Source of the DNA: Bacillota bacterium
GTDB taxonomy: Bacteria > Bacillota > Clostridia > Oscillospirales > Ruminococcaceae
Direction: 5' to 3'
Length of the DNA stretch: 5,824 nt
Assembly: GCA_023394255.1 (NCBI GenBank)
Contig: JAEXAZ010000052.1
Coordinates: forward strand, 1-5,824
This document shows, piece by piece, positions 5,298 to 5,824 of this stretch. The notes under the pieces were generated by a model, which made no database searches, was not told the origin of the DNA, and saw only the letters and a list, made by a program, of their open reading frames with translations. Position 1 is the first letter of the stretch; every line of letters starts with the position of its first letter. A program made the translations under genes and the position numbers.

Positions 5298-5824
5298 TTA
5301 ATCCGGGTTTTCCTCATACTTCAGGGTTTCAAGAGACGAAAGTAAAGAATGGTTAATATGTTCTGCAAAGGCGGCCTCAATCTCGCGGTCATCTTCCATA
5401 AGGATTGCGCGGATGATACGCCGGTGTTCAGACAGGGTTTCCTGACGGGTCGAGTTGCGGTGCTGGAGCATGCTTAAAATGCCTACGCGATAGGTGTCCT
5501 GCATGAGCTCATGGAAATAACGCGAAAGGCGGGCATTACCGGGCGTGTCTGCGATAAATTGATGAAATTCAATATCCAGCGAATAAAACTGCCGTTCGTC
5601 CTCCAGATTTGTGCGGTGTATCATGTCATCGAATCGTTTTTCAAAATTCAAAAGTGCGATGCTGTTCATTTGGTTCTTATATTTGATCGCGACAGTAGGT
5701 TCGATCAGCTTCCGTATCTGATAGATTTGGGCAGTTTCTTCCGGAAGGATTCGTTTTACGCGGGTGCTGCTTCGCGGATAAATTTCGATCAGGTTTTCTT
5801 TTTGCAGCATCAGCAGGGCTTCCC
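5298..5824 (-). CDS. GntR-family regulator, FadR subfamily (FCD domain), N-terminus outside window
   Basis: The frame is open through the right edge (two leftover bases, then Glu-Ala-Leu-Leu), so the methionine at 5810 is internal and not the start. The visible 174 residues begin in the last helix of the winged helix-turn-helix: EALLMLQKENLIEIYPRSSTRV matches the R-EAL-x-x-L-x-x-E-G-L-V pattern of GntR proteins, here split as EALLMLQKEN then LIEIYPRSST. Residues 27-165 form the FCD effector domain. Its four metal ligands are visible as Asp83 and His87 (LDIEFH), His133 (SEHRR) and His155 (EHINH), counted within the visible part. About 50-60 residues are missing. FCD regulators usually sense carboxylates or sugar acids, and this one is convergent with the mandelate racemase-like enzyme, so control of that pathway is likely but inferred. 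Confidence 0.88.
   Translation of the reverse strand, partial: EALLMLQKENLIEIYPRSSTRVKRILPEETAQIYQIRKLIEPTVAIKYKNQMNSIALLNFEKRFDDMIHRTNLEDERQFYSLDIEFHQFIADTPGNARLSRYFHELMQDTYRVGILSMLQHRNSTRQETLSEHRRIIRAILMEDDREIEAAFAEHINHSLLSSLETLKYEENPD

Noticed and set aside
1..5824. Search for an undescribed defence, mobile or RNA-based system
   Set aside because: Every long frame is assigned to a known family, the only sizeable gap (3956-4149) looks like promoter DNA, and no repeat array, transposase, reverse transcriptase or structured RNA is visible.

Overview
This window looks like ordinary chromosomal DNA from a Clostridia-type Firmicute of moderate GC content. The basis is purine-rich Shine-Dalgarno sites, near-consensus sigma-A promoters and the protein types. 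The lineage is inferred from style and was not searched. No RNA gene, insertion sequence, CRISPR array or phage gene is visible.

Layout. (1) 1-1621, plus strand: the 3' end of a TetR-family regulator with a WHG-type C-terminal domain, followed four bases later by a complete MATE multidrug exporter. The two form a regulator-efflux operon. (2) 1622-3954, minus strand: a metal-export unit made of csoR (a CsoR/RcnR-family metal-sensing repressor) and, downstream, a P1B-type heavy-metal ATPase. Each has its own TTGACA-N17-(T/G)ATAAT promoter and they are separated by a strong hairpin terminator. Three copies of a TACCCC-type CsoR operator lie at these two promoters, one at csoR and two at the ATPase. 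(3) 4089-5290, plus strand: a complete enolase-superfamily enzyme of the mandelate racemase subgroup, with its own promoter and a strong terminator. (4) 5298 to the window end, minus strand: a GntR/FadR-type (FCD) regulator that runs off the right edge and is convergent with the enzyme gene.

How they work together. Metal binding to CsoR should release it from the three operators, so repressor and pump are induced together. The pump has CPC in the membrane but HNAGS, rather than the usual copper or zinc motif, in the last helix, so its metal is not certain. The mandelate-racemase-like enzyme keeps all of the mandelate racemase catalytic residues and probably acts on a hydroxy acid or sugar acid. 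The adjacent GntR protein is its likely regulator. The TetR-MATE unit is a separate drug or toxin export module that ends exactly where the ATPase gene ends, with no bases between.

I found no clearly undescribed system. The best-supported observations are the matched CsoR operator architecture, the corrected csoR start and the unusual metal-site motif of the pump.
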